Source: CAYXWM01 sp964392115 (GTDB lineage Bacteria; Bacillota; Clostridia; Lachnospirales; WRBF01). From it: 7,119 nucleotides of DNA. The stretch lies in contig CAYMOU010000103.1 in the NCBI GenBank assembly GCA_964392115.1, positions 1 to 7,119 on the forward strand. Direction: 5' to 3'. A model generated the notes under the pieces. The model saw only the letters and a list, made by a program, of their open reading frames with translations. It ran no database searches and was not told the DNA's origin. Position numbers and translations under genes: made by a program. Below, piece after piece: positions 5,593 through 7,119 of this stretch (position 1 is the stretch's first letter; every line of letters starts with the position of its first letter).

Positions 5593-5811
5593 ATGTCTAA
5601 AGACGATGTAATAGAGGTTGAAGGAACAGTTTTGGAGAAACTCCCTAACGCAATGTTTCAAGTTCAATTAGAAAACGGCCATAAAATTCTTGCCCATATT
5701 TCAGGTAAATTGCGTATGAATTTTATCCGTATAATTCCCGGTGACAAGGTTCGAATTGAAATGTCACCATATGACTTAACCAAAGGCAGAATTATTTGGC
5801 GGGATAAATAA
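5593..5811 (+). CDS. infA: Translation initiation factor IF-1
   Basis: IF-1 binds the A site of the 30S subunit during initiation and works with IF-2 and IF-3. The product is 72 residues, exactly the bacterial norm, forming one S1-type OB fold. Family segments visible are MSKDDVIEVEGTVLEKLPNA, FQVQLENGHKILAHISGKLR, MNFIRIIPGDKVRIEMSPYD and LTKGRIIWRDK. The ATG at 5593 is supported by GAGGAGGT (5578-5585) seven bases upstream. An in-frame ATG at 5566 lies upstream of that site and is rejected. A 149-bp leader with a dyad separates it from the KOW gene. rpmJ follows after 22 bp, so infA-rpmJ-rpsM-rpsK form a tight unit. Confidence 0.98.
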   Translation: MSKDDVIEVEGTVLEKLPNAMFQVQLENGHKILAHISGKLRMNFIRIIPGDKVRIEMSPYDLTKGRIIWRDK

Positions 5812-5833
5812 TATCCCCAAAGGAGTGATTATC

Positions 5834-5947
5834 ATGAAGGTTAGACCGTCAGTCAAACCTATTTGCGAAAAATGTAGGATAATCAGACGTAAAGGCTCCA
5901 TCAGAGTTATATGCGTTAATCCTAAACATAAACAAAGACAAGGTTAA
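5834..5947 (+). CDS. rpmJ: 50S ribosomal protein L36, zinc-binding form
   Basis: L36 is the smallest 50S protein and supports 23S rRNA folding near the base of the L7/L12 stalk. The frame encodes 37 residues: MKVRPSVKPICEKCRIIRRK, then GSIRVICVNPKHKQRQG. The zinc-ribbon ligands are all present: Cys11, Cys14, Cys27 and His32. It is therefore the zinc-containing C+ type rather than the cysteine-free paralogue used under zinc limitation. AAAGGAGTG (5819-5827) precedes the ATG by six bases. It sits between infA and rpsM in the standard order. Confidence 0.97.
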   Translation: MKVRPSVKPICEKCRIIRRKGSIRVICVNPKHKQRQG

Positions 5948-5970
5948 TTATTTGGAGGTGTATGCATTAA

Positions 5971-6339
5971 ATGGCACGTATATCAGGCGTTGACCTACCG
6001 AGAGAAAAGCGTGTTGAAATAGGGCTTACCTATATATACGGTATCGGCAGACCAAGCTCCAACAGAATTTTAAAGGAAGCAGGCGTCAACCCCGACACCA
6101 GAATCCGCGACCTTACCGAAGACGAAATTTCCAAAATTCGTGAAGTTATCGATACTACCCAAAAGGTAGAAGGTGACTTGCGTCGTGAAATTGCTTTGAA
6201 TATCAAACGTCTTGTGGAAATCGGTTGCTATCGCGGTATCCGTCACCGTAAAGGCTTACCCGTTCGCGGACAACGTACAAAAACAAATTCCAGAACCCGT
6301 AAAGGCCCAAGACGTACCGTTGCCAATAAGAAGAAATAG
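5971..6339 (+). CDS. rpsM: 30S ribosomal protein S13
   Basis: S13 lies in the head of the 30S subunit, forms inter-subunit bridges with L5 and the 23S rRNA, and its C-terminal tail contacts P-site tRNA. The product is 122 residues, normal length. The start MARISGVDLPREKRVEIGLT and the motif YIYGIG (21-26) mark the N-terminal helical domain. The basic tail from residue 89 (GIRHRKGLPVRGQRTKTNSR) to the end RRTVANKKK is diagnostic. GGAGGTG (5954-5960) lies ten bases before the ATG. An ATG-CAT-TAA triplet run directly abuts the start codon but is too close to the binding site to be a credible leader ORF. The TAG stop overlaps the rpsK binding site. Confidence 0.98.
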   Translation: MARISGVDLPREKRVEIGLTYIYGIGRPSSNRILKEAGVNPDTRIRDLTEDEISKIREVIDTTQKVEGDLRREIALNIKRLVEIGCYRGIRHRKGLPVRGQRTKTNSRTRKGPRRTVANKKK

Positions 6340-6351
6340 GAGGTCCATTGA

Positions 6352-6753
6352 ATGGCTAAGAAAGCTGTTAAAAAAACTACCACAAGACGTCGCCGTGACA
6401 AAAAGTTCGTCGACCGTGGTCAGGCTCACATCCAGTCTACCTTCAACAATACCATCGTTACCATTACCGATATGGGCGGTAACGCATTGTCATGGGCTTC
6501 TGCCGGTCAGTTGGGTTTCCGCGGTTCAAGAAAATCTACCCCTTACGCAGCTCAAATGGCAGCAGATACCGCTGCAGGTATTGCAAAAGAATTTGGCCTG
6601 AAAACCATCGAAGTTTTCGTTAAAGGCCCGGGTTCAGGCAGAGAAGCCGCTATTCGTGCGCTTCAAGCCGCCGGTCTTGACGTAACTATGATTAAAGACG
6701 TAACCCCGGTTCCTCATAATGGTTGTAGACCGCCGAAGCGTCGTAGAGTATAA
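6352..6753 (+). CDS. rpsK: 30S ribosomal protein S11
   Basis: S11 is in the 30S platform, where it helps shape the mRNA exit channel and the E-site region. The product is 133 residues, with the usual basic N-terminus (MAKKAVKKTTTRRRRDKKFV), followed by HIQSTFNNTIVTITDMGGNA, then SAGQLGFRGSRKSTPYAAQM. Next come VKGPGSGREAAIRALQAAGL and the invariant C-terminal PHNGCRPPKRRRV (121-133). TAGGAGGT (6337-6344) overlaps the rpsM stop and lies seven bases before the ATG, implying translational coupling with rpsM. After its TAA stop begins a 356-bp non-coding, structured region before rpsD. Confidence 0.98.
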   Translation: MAKKAVKKTTTRRRRDKKFVDRGQAHIQSTFNNTIVTITDMGGNALSWASAGQLGFRGSRKSTPYAAQMAADTAAGIAKEFGLKTIEVFVKGPGSGREAAIRALQAAGLDVTMIKDVTPVPHNGCRPPKRRRV

Positions 6754-6784
6754 TGTAATTTCGGCATTAAATATTGCTGAAGAA

Positions 6785-6825
6785 GGTGCTTTTATGCCGG
6801 CCGGCTGCATTGCATAAAAAGCACC
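6785..6825 (+). ncRNA. Long stem-loop downstream of rpsK
   Basis: GGTGCTTTTATGC (6785-6797) pairs with GCATAAAAAGCACC (6812-6825), 13 base pairs with one bulged A on the 3' side. The loop region contains the palindrome GCCGGCCGGC (6796-6805). No T-run follows, so it is not an intrinsic terminator. It is probably one arm of the larger structured region, and could be an RNase-resistant or processed 3' end of the rpsK message. Confidence 0.5.
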
Positions 6826-7004
6826 GTGGGCTTTGCGGTAAATGTTACTTAAATTTGATTTAAGAGGTTAACTCACGGTATTCCGAAATGCCGCAAATCA
6901 ACCCTTTAAGTAACACGGCAAGCACTGCCCAATATTCTTGGGTACCGTCATTTACCCACTCTCGAACATTCAGGTGTTTATATAAATATTATTAACCCCG
7001 GGCT

Positions 7005-7028
7005 TTTTTAATCACCTGTGATTAAAAA
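7005..7028 (+). repeat. Perfect 11-bp palindrome upstream of rpsD
   Basis: TTTTTAATCAC (7005-7015) and GTGATTAAAAA (7018-7028) are exact reverse complements around CT. In RNA the innermost pairs must open to form a loop. The central CACCTG (7013-7018) also matches CAGGTG at 6971-6976, and its CACCT matches AGGTG in the rpsD ribosome binding site, so several exclusive structures are possible. As DNA it could instead be an operator. Confidence 0.6.
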
Positions 7029-7095
7029 TCCTTTTGAAAGACAATCATTATAAAAAGAATCAGACACGAAACCAATTTACCAAAGGTTTAAAATC

Positions 7096-7103
7096 AGGAG
7101 GTG
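7096..7103 (+). promoter_or_regulatory. Ribosome binding site of rpsD (TTG start)
   Basis: AGGAGGTG ends six bases before the TTG at 7110 and supports that codon as the S4 start. Its AGGTG (7099-7103) is complementary to CACCT at 7013-7017. Confidence 0.85.
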
Positions 7104-7109
7104 CAAGGA

Positions 7110-7119
7110 TTGGCTAGAT
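7110..7119 (+). CDS. rpsD: 30S ribosomal protein S4, 3'-truncated by window edge
   Basis: Only the first three codons plus one base are present: TTG-GCT-AGA-T, giving Met-Ala-Arg and then a codon starting with T. This fits the S4 start MARY. The call rests on this, on the strong AGGAGGTG site, and on gene order, since rpsM-rpsK-rpsD-rpoA-rplQ is the usual alpha-operon order in many Bacillota. S4 is a primary 16S rRNA-binding assembly protein and a known autogenous repressor. With so few codons the identity is an inference from context, though a likely one. Confidence 0.75.

Larger units (their letters stand above)
6754..7109 (+). promoter_or_regulatory. Structured non-coding region, candidate rpsD (S4) leader
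   Basis: This 356-bp gap holds no plausible gene but much of it folds on itself. Seen in order: stem 6760-6766/6775-6781; long hairpin 6785-6825; a junction closed by 6826-6830/6955-6959 or 6837-6842/6951-6956; an 11-bp perfect helix 6843-6853/6905-6915; nested helices 6855-6861/6895-6901 and 6876-6882/6887-6893; hairpin 6926-6932/6938-6944 on 6916-6918/6945-6947; then alternative pairings around 7013-7018. Established: S4 represses its own gene through a leader RNA in Bacillota. Inferred: this region serves that role here. An unrelated structured RNA is possible. Confidence 0.55.

Noticed and set aside
5962..5970. Two-codon ORF ATG-CAT-TAA abutting the rpsM start
   Set aside because: The ribosome binding site ends one base before this ATG, too close to use, while its spacing to the rpsM ATG at 5971 is acceptable. 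Most likely chance.
6785..6825. Long hairpin after rpsK as an intrinsic terminator
   Set aside because: It is followed by GTGGGC rather than a T-run on the + strand, and there is no T-run on the other side either.
6938..6948. TTGGGTACCGT resembling the T-box core
   Set aside because: The match to the T-box consensus is partial, no specifier stem or terminator/antiterminator pair is evident, and the downstream gene is a ribosomal protein, not an amino-acid gene.
7034..7054. TTGAAA and TATAAA as a promoter for rpsD
   Set aside because: The spacer is only about nine bases, far below the 16-18 needed for a standard sigma-70 type promoter.

Overview
The window is a ribosomal-protein gene cluster: the distal part of the spc operon running into the start of the alpha operon, all on the + strand. 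It begins inside rpsH and ends on the first codons of rpsD. Order: rpsH (partial), rplF, rplR, rpsE, rpmD, rplO, secY, map, a small KOW-domain gene, infA, rpmJ, rpsM, rpsK, rpsD (partial). The order, a KOW-domain gene between map and infA, rpsD directly after rpsK, strong AGGAGG-type ribosome binding sites and frequent TTG/GTG starts indicate a Bacillota genome of Clostridia or Negativicutes type. The moderate GC content fits, but the genus cannot be fixed from this sequence.

Region by region: 1-379 is the body of S8. It is followed by an unusually long gap of about 200 bp (380-579) with a run of back-to-back hairpins, a GC-rich dyad and a hexamer repeat. From 580 to 2852 come L6, L18, S5, L30 and L15, with gaps of roughly 15-90 bp, two of which hold hairpins. 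SecY (2852-4162) overlaps rplO by one base and methionine aminopeptidase follows 28 bp later. The adenylate kinase gene that usually sits between secY and map is absent. A 245-bp AT-rich gap (4938-5182) carries a terminator-like hairpin and a perfect 20-bp inverted repeat. It leads into the KOW gene, infA, rpmJ, rpsM and rpsK. The last 356 bp before rpsD (6754-7109) contain no gene but are densely self-complementary, and look like a structured regulatory leader for rpsD.

Functionally the genes build both ribosomal subunits (S8, S5, S13, S11, S4; L6, L18, L30, L15, L36), start translation (IF-1), insert and export proteins (SecY) and trim the initiator methionine (Map). The coding part is ordinary and well conserved. 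The unusual content is in the gaps: the structured rpsK-rpsD region with a possible ribosome-binding-site switch, the hairpin array between rpsH and rplF, and the AT-rich inverted repeat upstream of the KOW/infA segment. I saw no mobile element, CRISPR array, tRNA or rRNA gene, and no new protein-coding system.
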